64,000 nucleotides of DNA from UBA2821 sp902763335. GTDB taxonomy: Bacteria; Bacillota; Clostridia; Lachnospirales; Lachnospiraceae. Position numbers and translations under genes: made by a program. Location: the NCBI GenBank assembly GCA_052066835.1, contig JBQHRJ010000013.1; one strand, written 5' to 3'. Below, one piece after another: positions 17,201-24,850 of this stretch (position 1 is the stretch's first letter; the number at the start of each line of letters is the position of its first letter). The notes beneath the pieces were generated by a model, which did not search any database, had not been told where the DNA came from, and was given only the letters and a program-made list of their open reading frames with translations.

Positions 17201-18561
17201 TATACCATGCCTCCTGCTGTTTCATATGTTCTTTTTACACATATATATTTGTCTCTGTATTCTTCCTTCACTACAAGATTACCATCTGAATCAAGCTCCG
17301 GTGATACTATTTCTTCGTATGTCACTGCATCACTGCTCATATACCAGCGTGTAGAAACATTACCTTCCATATAAGCAGCCATCCACTCCTCATTTGATTC
17401 TATCTTTGTTTCAAGCAATGCCTCTTCAACCAAAACCTTCTCTACACCTGATACCGTTTCATTATTGACAAATCCCCTGATATATATTCCGCCGGTAAAT
17501 CCTAAAATCTCAGATACAGAAAACTTATATGCTATCTTAGCTTCCTCAGATCCTTTAACTATATCAGCCGGATATACAAGCTCAGCTTTTTTTCCGTTTA
17601 TCGTAAATACCGTAGAATCCGTAAATACACCTTTAAGCGTCCTCAATGTAACAAGCACCGTGTATTCCTTTCCTGTCTCGAACGTCGCACCTGCATCTAA
17701 CAGTTTATCTCCCTCATACCATTCTGTTGCCGTCACAACTGCCTCATCACCGGTTATAGAAGCTTTTTTGCCCGCTTCATCTTTTTTAGGCGCAGTTACA
17801 TCCACTGCGGCTGTTGAAATTTTCGGTGTATATGATTCAACTGGCAAATACGATGGGGTAATCTTAACATCTGCCGCCGGCATCCTGAATGAGGTTGAAA
17901 CACTTGTCTTGTCATCAACTGCTGCATATCCCTCTGTTGATAATGTCCATCCGGAAAAAGCCAAACCCGGCACAGCAGCCGGAGCGGTTATATTAATATT
18001 TCTTCCACATTGGGCCTCATATGCCTTTTCAGGTTCATCATCCGGCTGTGAATCAAACACCGCACTGCCTTCCCAATCCATAATAACGGTATTTTCTTTG
18101 TTTTGTCCGTCAATCACGCTATAGTAAACAATTTTTGCATTTTTTTCACCGTCTTTAATATTAAAACTATATGCATTTTCATTATTTACATACACATCTG
18201 ATTTTTTCAGTCCTGTTATGTCATATCCGGATTTTGGCTTAACATCCATGACAATACAATACATCACGTCCTGCTCAAATGTTCCGGACTCTAACGGAGC
18301 AGTCTTAATGAGATTTCCTGCGTTACTAACTTTAATCTCACTTATCTCTATGTCCACTCCATCAGTAAAACTTATCACTTTTGCTTCACTGATGTTTTTT
18401 CCATATGTTATCCCTGTCACATATGCATTAATCCTTTGTATTTTGGTATCTGTCGCACCTTCTGTTGTTGCACCTTCTACCATTGCAATATCCGGCATCA
18501 TTCCGATTATCATGACAATGCTCAGAAATATTGCAATAAATCTGTTAAATCTTTTGCTCAT
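14215..18561 (-). CDS. Large secreted surface protein with BspA-like leucine-rich repeats
   Basis: A 1448-residue secreted protein. ATG 18561 is used, since GGAGG is nine bases away; the upstream ATG 18567 is too close. Residues 1-29 are a signal peptide. The large middle part holds several Ig-like beta domains, each with repeats of the type FEKGKEYTL.V, and three HWHGC/HWHVC modules followed by AAHTAGDW or KHTFGKW. A spacer of nine TTKPEE repeats (about residues 1213-1270) precedes a C-terminal BspA-type LRR_5 region (IYKNAFKNNKKLKKVVIGKN, then two more turns). No LPXTG motif is seen. Likely an adhesin or wall-associated protein. Confidence 0.85.
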   Translation of the reverse strand: MSKRFNRFIAIFLSIVMIIGMMPDIAMVEGATTEGATDTKIQRINAYVTGITYGKNISEAKVISFTDGVDIEISEIKVSNAGNLIKTAPLESGTFEQDVMYCIVMDVKPKSGYDITGLKKSDVYVNNENAYSFNIKDGEKNAKIVYYSVIDGQNKENTVIMDWEGSAVFDSQPDDEPEKAYEAQCGRNINITAPAAVPGLAFSGWTLSTEGYAAVDDKTSVSTSFRMPAADVKITPSYLPVESYTPKISTAAVDVTAPKKDEAGKKASITGDEAVVTATEWYEGDKLLDAGATFETGKEYTVLVTLRTLKGVFTDSTVFTINGKKAELVYPADIVKGSEEAKIAYKFSVSEILGFTGGIYIRGFVNNETVSGVEKVLVEEALLETKIESNEEWMAAYMEGNVSTRWYMSSDAVTYEEIVSPELDSDGNLVVKEEYRDKYICVKRTYETAGGMVYDFIDRVNLAKTTIKITGVTKPVEGSIARTNRLQTNTACINNASWKDAETGEELNSNDDRFEKGKEYTLEVTLYKCTGVYYPEAEIDGAKTALTYDSEKDCYSLSYTYKTEDARNVDDCIIGISECKRGKSVGKPVAVTISSKYKITSATWETTDEVFKAGTEYTAKVEVEAKDGYIFDENTHFEVNDMSYALSTVISGRNKNAVFEYSFKTQETFPAPDGSTAVVDGMVSGKAIVEKTLSFDAEPFMRWVNADADRQAAFAAGNISIEWMSGYDVKSLTGTGVTEGKKKIEKSNSGKYLGLKVTFGGNDGTDTYTAVDAVEIPKLKKIVITMDKEPEYGSGIIPAEDIKISIGKVEQVMWATYDEGSGTPVILTDDDIFEKGRQYVIALFVKLDDADPDKIYFEKDGEVNGEIIEDIGAGYDSESKQFGVSFMIPHIHEFGSDYISDDTTHWHGCICGKKRDEAAHTAGDWIVDREAAEGKDGERHKECTVCKKVVEKEVIPGSETKRFVKQPSAKKVSVGTTAVTGIIFSAGISGGTVQRKDGTIWTDITTIAVSDVTANVESNIKVMDSPSAEGEYTFRIKLTSESADYYSDEFKISWVNGPVVLPVIETQPANQTVKNGDDMVFNMVAKGEYLTYQWYMDDGTKIVNSEYVTGADTATLTFKAYADMCKVSGRSVYCKVSNENGDIKSLAALITVSHRPPETWKSDETNHWHVCNCGNVSDKAKHTFGKWVTDKAATSKTEGIRHKECSVCGYKVEERIPAEETTKPEETTKPEETTKPEETTKPEETTKPEETTKPEETTKPEETTKPEETTEPETPTVKPLKKNKTFTYKDGSKYVVTKSHLTKGTVAFKSPKTKKTSVTIPAAVKYKGVTYKVTSIYKNAFKNNKKLKKVVIGKNVKSIGDSAFMNCKALSKVTIPSNVYKIGKNCFKNCTGLKSIIIKTKKLKKKYVGSNAFKKIYTKALITVPSGKSKSYKKILKARGISGKVKVK
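14742..14915. repeat. 18-bp tandem repeat encoding TTKPEE
   Basis: About nine copies of an 18-bp unit with mostly synonymous differences (C/T at third positions of Ser/Thr/Gly codons on the complementary strand). It codes for the proline- and threonine-rich stalk of the surface protein. Such tracts often vary in copy number between strains. Confidence 0.85.
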
Positions 18562-18630
18562 AAACATTCCTCCTCTTACATTTAATAATTTTCTGACTTA
18601 AACCTCTGTACAGTCTTTGACTGTGACAAC

Positions 18631-18659
18631 ATTATAACATTTCGACAGCGTGCAGGCAA
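18631..18659 (-). promoter_or_regulatory. Promoter of the large surface protein gene
   Basis: Minus-strand TTGCCT (18654-18659), a 17-base spacer and TATAAT (18631-18636). Just downstream, near the expected transcript start, is a small inverted repeat ACAGTC-AAA-GACTGT (about 18611-18625) that could be a repressor site or a 5' hairpin. Confidence 0.65.
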
Positions 18660-18702
18660 CAAAAAAGGCAGCTGTTACCAAGTATCTGCCATAATTTTAA
18701 AA

Positions 18703-18768
18703 ACCCCAAAATGAATAGTCTGATTCAATTCATTTTGGGGAATTTCTTACCAAATATTATATTAAATT
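18703..18768 (-). terminator. Terminator of the sigma/anti-sigma operon, copy 2 of a repeated module
   Basis: CCCCAAAATGAAT (18704-18716) pairs with ATTCATTTTGGGG (18728-18740), followed on minus by TTTTTAAAA. It shares the stem and the flanking ACCAAATATTATATTAAA with the purC terminator at 13.2 kb; only the loop and a few flanking bases differ. Confidence 0.85.
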
Positions 18769-18792
18769 GGTTTAATTTTTAATCCTGTATAT

Positions 18793-19497
18793 TTATTCTA
18801 CACTAATGCTGTAGCCTCCGGCAGCATCTTTGCTGACACTATAGCTCAGTTCCTCGCCTCCTATTTTTAATTTTCCTTCCGCCTTTCCGTCTGCCATATC
18901 ATCTGTGATATCAATATCCTCATCAGCACCCTTTATAATTACTTTTCCATCTTTTTCTACTACCGACACAGTCTGCTCCACCTCGGCATCTGCATCACCG
19001 CCTTTGTCACCCGATGTTATACTTACTTCTCCATCAACACTATATGTATATCCATTTTCTTCTGCTCCATCGATTCCGATTTCAAGAGTTCCCTCTTCAC
19101 CGGCTTCATATTTGATTGCTCCATCCTTAAGTTTTTGTTTGCTGTTTATCTTTATTTCCGTTTTATTATCTTTCATCTCATATACATAATTTCCTTCTTC
19201 ATCTGTCTTGTAGTCAATCTCCGTATCAACACCATTTATCTTAGCTATGGTGCTGCCTATCCATCCCTCACCCGTAGCTGCAAATGTTATAGCATTGCTT
19301 GACACTGCTATGATGACTGCTGCCGCTGCAACATATCCTGCTTTTCTCCACATATAACTAATCTTCTTTGTATTCTTATTGTCTTTCATATTAATCACCT
19401 TTCCTGCCAGATTATCCGGTGCATTTATGTTGTCAAATGTCTTTTTATATTCATTTTTTAAGATTTTATCCAACGTTTTATCATCTATTTTACTCAT
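18793..19497 (-). CDS. Anti-sigma factor-like membrane protein paired with the ECF sigma factor
   Basis: A 234-residue protein with a cytoplasmic N-terminal segment (1-50: IDDKTLDKILKNEYKKTFDN), one helix (about 52-73) and an acidic outside domain rich in Asp, Glu and Gly, predicted as beta strands. ATG 19497 has GGGAGG seven bases upstream; it overlaps the sigma gene by 8 bp, which implies coupled translation. Position, topology and the short N-terminal domain suit an anti-sigma factor, although no zinc-binding HXXXCXXC motif is present. What it senses is unknown. Confidence 0.7.
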   Translation of the reverse strand: MSKIDDKTLDKILKNEYKKTFDNINAPDNLAGKVINMKDNKNTKKISYMWRKAGYVAAAAVIIAVSSNAITFAATGEGWIGSTIAKINGVDTEIDYKTDEEGNYVYEMKDNKTEIKINSKQKLKDGAIKYEAGEEGTLEIGIDGAEENGYTYSVDGEVSITSGDKGGDADAEVEQTVSVVEKDGKVIIKGADEDIDITDDMADGKAEGKLKIGGEELSYSVSKDAAGGYSISVE

Positions 19498-19996
19498 TCT
19501 GATACCTCCCATTTTGACTCTGCACCTGCTTTTTTAACTTGTTTCTCGCCCGCATAAGACGGGTCTGGACATTGGTCGGTGTGATTCCGACAAGCTGTGC
19601 TATTTCTTCCACATTGTAGCCTTCATAATAGTAAAGATGAATAACTATACTGTACTTCGGTGGCAATTTCATTACAAGCTCGGCTATATTTATTTCACTG
19701 CCTGCCATGTCTTTATCATCCATATGGATGGCGTCCGTCTCCATTTCATCAAGACTCACCGTCTTACTTCTCCATACGGACCTCCACATGCTTTTACATA
19801 CATTTATCGCCACTCTTATAAGCCATTTTTTAATATGCTCTTCATCTTCAAATTCCATGTCTGTCCTGATTAGTTTTATAAACGTGTTCTGAACCGCATC
19901 GCTGGCATCATGCTCATTTTTGCAGTAATTATATGTAGCTTTATATACTATATCAAGATATTTCTCGGCTATCTGCCGGTATCTGTCCGCTTCCAT
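19490..19996 (-). CDS. ECF-type RNA polymerase sigma factor
   Basis: A 168-residue sigma-70 family protein of the extracytoplasmic function group. Region 2 is at about residues 10-75 (DIVYKATYNYCKNEHDASDAVQNTF), and region 4 at about 110-160 ends in a helix-turn-helix (YNVEEIAQLVGITPTNVQTRLMRARNKLKK). ATG 19996 is chosen because AAGGAGG stands directly before it; the longer frame from 20044 has no SD. A perfect palindrome GAAAGGCCTTTC (20018-20029) lies in the leader. It probably directs transcription of its own operon under control of the downstream membrane partner. Confidence 0.9.
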   Translation of the reverse strand: MEADRYRQIAEKYLDIVYKATYNYCKNEHDASDAVQNTFIKLIRTDMEFEDEEHIKKWLIRVAINVCKSMWRSVWRSKTVSLDEMETDAIHMDDKDMAGSEINIAELVMKLPPKYSIVIHLYYYEGYNVEEIAQLVGITPTNVQTRLMRARNKLKKQVQSQNGRYQNE

Positions 19997-20097
19997 GCTG
20001 TCCTCCTTGCTGTATTTGAAAGGCCTTTCACTATAATAACGCATGTCGCTGTATAAATATCACATTTTTTTATAAATTTTTTCTGTGAAAATCAATA

Positions 20098-20243
20098 GTG
20101 AAAATCAATAACTGCTCCGAAGACACGCTCCCGCTATCTTCGGCTGGTAACGGTACATAAGCGTAGAATCTGCTATATAGCAGATTCCACGCTAAATACC
20201 GACCGCCTCAGAATGTCTTCTTACGCAGTTATTGATTTTTCAC
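20098..20243. repeat. Inverted-repeat element A (146 bp) with structured core
   Basis: The ends GTGAAAATCAATAACTGC (20098-20115) and GCAGTTATTGATTTTTCAC (20225-20243) are complementary except for one base in an A run. A 13-bp copy of the left end also stands directly before it (20085-20097). Inside are a core with CTATCTTCGGCTGG, a long hairpin (GAATCTGCTATATAGCAGATTC, 20166-20187) and CCGCCTCAGAATGTC. The same core order occurs in element B on the other strand. No coding frame. The region between the sigma gene and the DUF202 gene is otherwise non-coding. Confidence 0.85.
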
Positions 20244-20326
20244 ATAGTAATTTGCGAATAAATAATACTTATGTTATAATTTAGCATAGATATTAGGTAA
20301 TTGCAAAACTCTGCTGTATATATTAC

Positions 20327-20469
20327 AGCTTGTGGAAATTTATAGGCTGCATAAGCGACATTCTGAGGCGGCCGGCACTTAGCAACTGTATTTTGGTTGC
20401 TTATGTGCCGTTGCCAGCCGAAGATAGTGGAAACGTGTGAGCGTTGCAGCCTATAAATTTCCACAAGCT
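20327..20469. repeat. Inverted-repeat element B (143 bp), related to A with different ends
   Basis: It is bounded by perfect 24-bp inverted repeats (20327-20350 and 20446-20469, left end AGCTTGTGGAAATTTATAGG then CTGC). Read on minus, its interior has CACTATCTTCGGCTGG, AACGGCACATAAGC, a hairpin AGCAAC...GTTGCT, then GTGCCGGCCGCCTCAGAATGTC, matching element A in order and largely in sequence while its ends are unrelated. It ends 5 bp before the SD of the DUF202 gene, so it sits in that gene's 5' region. Confidence 0.85.
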
Positions 20470-20487
20470 TTTATAAAGGAGGTCTTC

Positions 20488-20784
20488 ATGAATTCAAATG
20501 ATAACATTAATGCAAAAATACAGTCGAAGCTTTCAATAGAGCGTACACTTCTTGCCAACCGCCGTACCCTGCTTGCGTATATTAAAAGTGCCATCGGGCT
20601 GATTGTGTCGGGAGCGGGGCTTATGAATTTTATAGATAATCCCATATGGGTAGCCATCGGTGTTATATGTGTAATATTGACACCAATAACCATTATTCTC
20701 GGAATTATAGATTTTGTTCACGTTTCACGTCTTATAAAAAGAGAATCTGAATTTCTTGAAACTGAGCTTGAAGAACATATATAA
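20488..20784 (+). CDS. DUF202 (YidH-like) small membrane protein
   Basis: A 98-residue protein with a charged N terminus ending in the DUF202 signature (LSIERTLLANRRTLLAYIKSAI, about residues 15-36) and two transmembrane helices (about 34-50 and 53-76). Function of the family is unknown. ATG 20488 has AAAGGAGG at 20475-20482; an earlier GTG at 20437 lies inside repeat element B and is rejected. It is monocistronic with its own terminator. Expression may be influenced by element B, which ends just before its SD. Confidence 0.85.
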   Translation: MNSNDNINAKIQSKLSIERTLLANRRTLLAYIKSAIGLIVSGAGLMNFIDNPIWVAIGVICVILTPITIILGIIDFVHVSRLIKRESEFLETELEEHI

Positions 20785-20819
20785 AGGCTTCAGAGAGTTT
20801 TTAACTTTCTGAAGCCTTT
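20783..20819. terminator. Terminator between DUF202 and HMA genes
   Basis: The 12-base arms AAAGGCTTCAGA (20783-20794) and TCTGAAGCCTTT (20808-20819) are perfectly paired, with T- and A-rich flanks on both sides, so it can act in both directions. Confidence 0.85.
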
Positions 20820-20840
20820 AATGTTATGTATATTTAATTT

Positions 20841-21095
20841 TTATTTCCCAAAATGAAAAAATCCCTTCTTTTCATATGGTTCGGTTTCGTATGATAAAAG
20901 TTCATAACCTATATCTTTTATCTCCTTTTTAGCCCAGGGTATATCAATCTCTTTTTCACTTATAATAACTGTCTCCCCTTTTTTAGCGGAAGATGTGACT
21001 TTTTTTACCTCAAAATTTTTCCTTATAAGTTCATTCATGTGTGATTCACACATTCCACACATCATACCGTCTATTTTCAATACTGTCTTAACCAT
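20841..21095 (-). CDS. Heavy-metal-associated (HMA) domain protein, copper-chaperone-like
   Basis: An 84-residue single-domain protein with the metal-binding loop GMMCGMCESHM (Cys13 and Cys16) and the beta-alpha-beta pattern of HMA proteins; the C-terminal tail FFHFGK holds an extra His. It probably binds Cu(I) in the cytoplasm. No copper ATPase is adjacent, unlike the usual copZ-copA arrangement. The promoter carries a palindromic site resembling CsoR operators, which supports a copper response. The SD AAGGAGG precedes the ATG. Confidence 0.85.
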   Translation of the reverse strand: MVKTVLKIDGMMCGMCESHMNELIRKNFEVKKVTSSAKKGETVIISEKEIDIPWAKKEIKDIGYELLSYETEPYEKKGFFHFGK

Positions 21096-21148
21096 AACGG
21101 CCTCCTTTTCTGATGATAGTGTATGTTCCTATTTCTAATCACATAAAA

Positions 21149-21198
21149 ATACTCTATATGGGTATATTGATTGTATACCCCTATAGAGTATTTGTCAA
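21149..21198 (-). promoter_or_regulatory. Promoter with CsoR-like palindromic operator for the HMA gene
   Basis: Minus-strand TTGACA (21193-21198), a 17-base spacer and TACAAT (21170-21175). Two 18-base arms, ATACTCTATATGGGTATA (21149-21166) and TATACCCCTATAGAGTAT (21174-21191), are complementary at 17 of 18 positions. One arm fills the promoter spacer and the other the start region, which suits repression. Each arm resembles the TACCCC-TATAG-GGTA class bound by CsoR copper sensors. Confidence 0.75.
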
Positions 21199-21209
21199 GA
21201 CATCCGGTG

Positions 21210-22895
21210 CTATGATTTTACAATTTTAGCCGATGACCATGCCGAATAAATCTTTCCTGAATTTTTATCACTCTTGTATGTACGAATTCTCACATAATAT
21301 TTTTTGTTTTTCTTTATACCTGTCAGATTCTTTTTCACTGTTTTCGATGAACTTATATTAACAGTCTTTACACTCTTCTTAAAGCCGCTGTCTAAAGCGT
21401 ACTGAATCTGGTATCCGCTGCTCTGCACATTCTGTTTCTTCCAGTTAAGTATAATCTTACTGCCTGCAGCCTTAGCCTTTGTTATAGAAGTGGTTTTCGG
21501 GACTATTGTATATGTTCTTGTTACCGTTCCACTGTATTTTCCTTTAAAAGTAATTTTTACTGAATATTTTCCTACATTTTTTATGCCCTTTGCATATGTA
21601 ATCTTATATTCAGATGATGCTACCTTTTTACCGGATTTATCCGTTACCTTTACGGTCGGTGTCTGAATCTTGCCATTATATGTGTACGATTTTTTTGAAA
21701 GGCTTATGTTAAGATTATTAATATTCTCCGTTCCTGTCGTATCTATATCATTAAAGTAATAATACTGATATTGTTTCTTCTCAACCGGTGTATATAATCC
21801 CATGATTTCCTTATTTTCTATCGGTATTTCCTGTTGATTTTCTATAGCAACTGCAAAAAGTCTGTCATATTTTTCCACAAACTTATATACATAATAATAT
21901 TTTCCTTTAAACTCATCATTGTAATATTTATCCACTATTCTTATTCCATATCCCGGTTTATATTCAGGATTACTGTTAAGCGTATACCGATTCAACGTAC
22001 TTCTCCACGGCAGTACCATATTCGCAACTATTGTCTGTCCATCATCTGCCAACTCAAATCCATCCATAGAAATTTCCTTTCCATTTTCATCCAATGCCTT
22101 TAATGCTATTACACCCAGTTCATCATCTCTTATTATATTATACAGTGCATAATATTCCTTAGAACTACTGTCCACCATTCTCGCCGCTGCGTATTCTCCC
22201 GTCACAGTTGAGTCCTTAGGATAACACACATACATGGTTGATTTATTATTACTATCCAAAACATATGCATCCCGGTATGTAATATATGTATTTGCATTTG
22301 CAGTGACATCTGAATTCATATCTTCATTACCTTCAAATACTATTCCATTCTTCTCTACTTTAGATTGTATTACGGCAACTGAAGCCTTTTTTGATTTACC
22401 ATATGCTTTAAGTCCTGTATTTCTATCCAGTTTAAACACCGAGTCTGCAATCTCGCCATCAATAAATATGGCACTATCCTCTTCCCTGTTTTCATTAACT
22501 GTCAACGTACCGTTTCCGGTAAGTTCAAGGCTTCCTCCATAACCATATCCGTATACCATTATTGACTGAACATTATTCGTTCCCTCTACTTTAATCTTTA
22601 AATCATCACCCATCTCATTTGCAACTATTGTACCCCCATTTTTATAATTATTGAGTGTCATTGTGTTCGTGGACTTGTCATACTCTGCCCCATCAATCTC
22701 AGTCACTTCCCCCTGACTTGCATTATACAGGTATTTAAAATCTCCACCACCATATGCAATACATAAATATGCCATACTGTCTGTCGGATGTGGATTCGGA
22801 CCACTGCCTGCATACACATCTGCACCGGATATTCCGGCTGCCATGCCTAAAGTTACTACGATTGCTGTTAATTTTTTTAATACTTTCACATGCAT
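21210..22895 (-). CDS. Secreted protein with C-terminal fibronectin type III-like domain
   Basis: A 561-residue secreted protein: signal peptide at residues 1-29, then a long beta-rich region with carbohydrate-binding or right-handed-helix character (SLELTGNGTLTVNEN, about 125-140), an Ig-like segment around 390-460 (YTYNGKIQTPTVKVTDKSGK), and an FN3 domain at about 465-560 (KIILNWKKQ, GYQIQYAL, YYVRIRTYK). No catalytic motif or sorting signal is visible. The SD GGAGG precedes the ATG. Likely a surface or matrix protein, function unknown. Confidence 0.8.
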   Translation of the reverse strand: MHVKVLKKLTAIVVTLGMAAGISGADVYAGSGPNPHPTDSMAYLCIAYGGGDFKYLYNASQGEVTEIDGAEYDKSTNTMTLNNYKNGGTIVANEMGDDLKIKVEGTNNVQSIMVYGYGYGGSLELTGNGTLTVNENREEDSAIFIDGEIADSVFKLDRNTGLKAYGKSKKASVAVIQSKVEKNGIVFEGNEDMNSDVTANANTYITYRDAYVLDSNNKSTMYVCYPKDSTVTGEYAAARMVDSSSKEYYALYNIIRDDELGVIALKALDENGKEISMDGFELADDGQTIVANMVLPWRSTLNRYTLNSNPEYKPGYGIRIVDKYYNDEFKGKYYYVYKFVEKYDRLFAVAIENQQEIPIENKEIMGLYTPVEKKQYQYYYFNDIDTTGTENINNLNISLSKKSYTYNGKIQTPTVKVTDKSGKKVASSEYKITYAKGIKNVGKYSVKITFKGKYSGTVTRTYTIVPKTTSITKAKAAGSKIILNWKKQNVQSSGYQIQYALDSGFKKSVKTVNISSSKTVKKNLTGIKKNKKYYVRIRTYKSDKNSGKIYSAWSSAKIVKS

Positions 22896-23073
22896 CCTCC
22901 ATTCCTCTTTGTAAATAATTAAGTACCCTGATTATACATGAGTTTTCCACGTTTTTTATATATATTTCCGCTTTGTCAATGACATATCGGAAATCACGAA
23001 TTTTGCTGTTTATATGGCAAATTATTTATGTTATGATTTAGTTAAATATTATACAAATCGGATGGGAGAGCAA

Positions 23074-24825
23074 ATGAATTTTAAAGATATTTTAAATAAT
23101 TACATAGATGTTTTGGACTGTACCGGAAAGGAGCTTTCAGAATATTCCGGTCTGTCTGCTGCCACTATAAGCAGATACCGCTCAGGCGAACGTGTCCCTG
23201 AATCCGGCACTGACAATCTGACAAATCTTATACAGGGTATTGTTCACATGGCAGCAGACAGAGGAATTGCCGATATCACCGCTGATTCTGTAACTGATAG
23301 TTTTAACAGGACATTGCAAAGTTTATCCTCAAATATATCGGTTTTACATACTAATCTTGATATGCTGCTTAACACTCTCGATATCAGCGGTTCGGAATTT
23401 TCAAAGTATTTAAACTATGATTCTTCTTATGTCTCACGTATACGAAACGGAAAGCGGCAGCCGTCAAATCCACAGAATTTTATATCTGAGACGGCACATT
23501 TCATAGTTCACAGATACAGCACGGTCCAGCAGAAAAGTCTGGTATGCAGACTGACCGGATGCACCATGGAGGACATAGCGGATGACAGTTCATACATGAA
23601 TCTTATCAGTTCATGGTTATCAGACGGTGCCGTAAACACTTATGACTCGCTGTCTGTATTTCTTGAAAAATTAAATGAATTTAATCTTGATGAATACATA
23701 CGTGCCATACATTTTGATGAACTTAAGGTTCCTACTGTCCCATTTCAGTTTCCCGGCTCTAAGAGCTACTACGGTCTGCAGGAAATGATGAACAGTGAAC
23801 TTGATTTTCTAAAAACCACCGTACTCTCAAAATCATGTGAACCGGTAACCATGTACAGTGACATGCCAATGGAAGAAATGGCAAAAGACCCTGAATTTCC
23901 AAAGAAATGGATGTTTGGAATGGCAATGATGCTGAAAAAAGGCTTACACTTAAACCAGATTCACAATCTTGACCGCTCATTTGAGGATATGATGCTGGGA
24001 TTGGAGAGCTGGATTCCGATGTATATGACAGGACAAATATCACCATATTACCTTAAGTCTGCAGAAAACACCACATTTCTCCATCTTTTAAAGGTATCGG
24101 GAGCTGCTGCCCTTACAGGCGAAGCCATAACAGGTCACCACGCCGACGGCAGATATTATCTTACAAAGAATAAAAATGAAGTTGCATATTACAAAAAGCG
24201 GGCAGATGACTTGCTGGCAAATGCCTTCCCGTTAATGGAAATATACAGAAATAATTCAAATCGGAAACTTGATACATTTTTACAATCCGATATCTCCACG
24301 GACGGAAACAGACGAACCATTCTGTCTTCCCTCCCCTTACACACACTGTCGGATGACCTGCTTAAAAGAATACTTAAACATAATAAGGTAGAAGATAGTG
24401 AAGCCAGAATAATAGCAGGCTATATAGCAGAACAGCGGACAAATATCTCCAGAATCACGGAACACGCCATACTAACAGAAGAAATCCCTATTCTGACAAA
24501 AGAAGAATTTGAACAGTATCCGATTTCACTTTCTTTATCGGGAATCTTCTACGAAAAAGATATATTGTATTCCTACGATGACTATGAAGAACATTTAAAC
24601 CTGACACGCAGATATGAGACCGAACATGCAAATTACATACTGAAGAATAATCCACTGTCTGCCTTTAGAAATATACAGATAAGAATACATGAGGGAAAAT
24701 GGGTAATGGTTTCCAAAAATAAAACACCATCCATTCATTTTCTTATAAAACATCCGAAATTAAGAAATGCATTTGAAAATATGATTATTCCTGTTCAGGA
24801 TAGAAAAAACGGAGCTGATGAGTAA
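23074..24825 (+). CDS. Large regulator with two XRE-like helix-turn-helix domains
   Basis: A 583-residue protein. The first HTH is at about residues 10-40 (GKELSEYSGLSAATISRYRSGERVP) and a second one at about 102-132 (SGSEFSKYLNYDSSYVSRIRNGKRQP). The C-terminal 400 residues form an unrecognised, mostly helical domain. ATG 23074 is preferred over ATG 23014 because it has GGGAG six bases upstream and starts directly at the HTH. Two tandem XRE folds on one chain are unusual and may read a long operator or bind as a pseudo-dimer. An inverted repeat ATTTCCG...CGGAAAT at about 22964-22994 lies in the divergent intergenic region. Confidence 0.75.
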   Translation: MNFKDILNNYIDVLDCTGKELSEYSGLSAATISRYRSGERVPESGTDNLTNLIQGIVHMAADRGIADITADSVTDSFNRTLQSLSSNISVLHTNLDMLLNTLDISGSEFSKYLNYDSSYVSRIRNGKRQPSNPQNFISETAHFIVHRYSTVQQKSLVCRLTGCTMEDIADDSSYMNLISSWLSDGAVNTYDSLSVFLEKLNEFNLDEYIRAIHFDELKVPTVPFQFPGSKSYYGLQEMMNSELDFLKTTVLSKSCEPVTMYSDMPMEEMAKDPEFPKKWMFGMAMMLKKGLHLNQIHNLDRSFEDMMLGLESWIPMYMTGQISPYYLKSAENTTFLHLLKVSGAAALTGEAITGHHADGRYYLTKNKNEVAYYKKRADDLLANAFPLMEIYRNNSNRKLDTFLQSDISTDGNRRTILSSLPLHTLSDDLLKRILKHNKVEDSEARIIAGYIAEQRTNISRITEHAILTEEIPILTKEEFEQYPISLSLSGIFYEKDILYSYDDYEEHLNLTRRYETEHANYILKNNPLSAFRNIQIRIHEGKWVMVSKNKTPSIHFLIKHPKLRNAFENMIIPVQDRKNGADE

Positions 24826-24840
24826 AATCAGCTCCGCTTT
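24810..24840 (+). terminator. Terminator overlapping the stop of the double-HTH gene
   Basis: CGGAGCTGAT (24810-24819) pairs with ATCAGCTCCG (24827-24836), followed by CTTTTAT. The left arm lies within the last codons of the gene. Confidence 0.85.
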
Positions 24841-24850
24841 TATATTATCT

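Noticed and set aside
20437..20487. GTG start for a longer DUF202 protein
   Set aside because: The extension lies within the inverted repeat of element B and the ATG at 20488 has an ideal SD.
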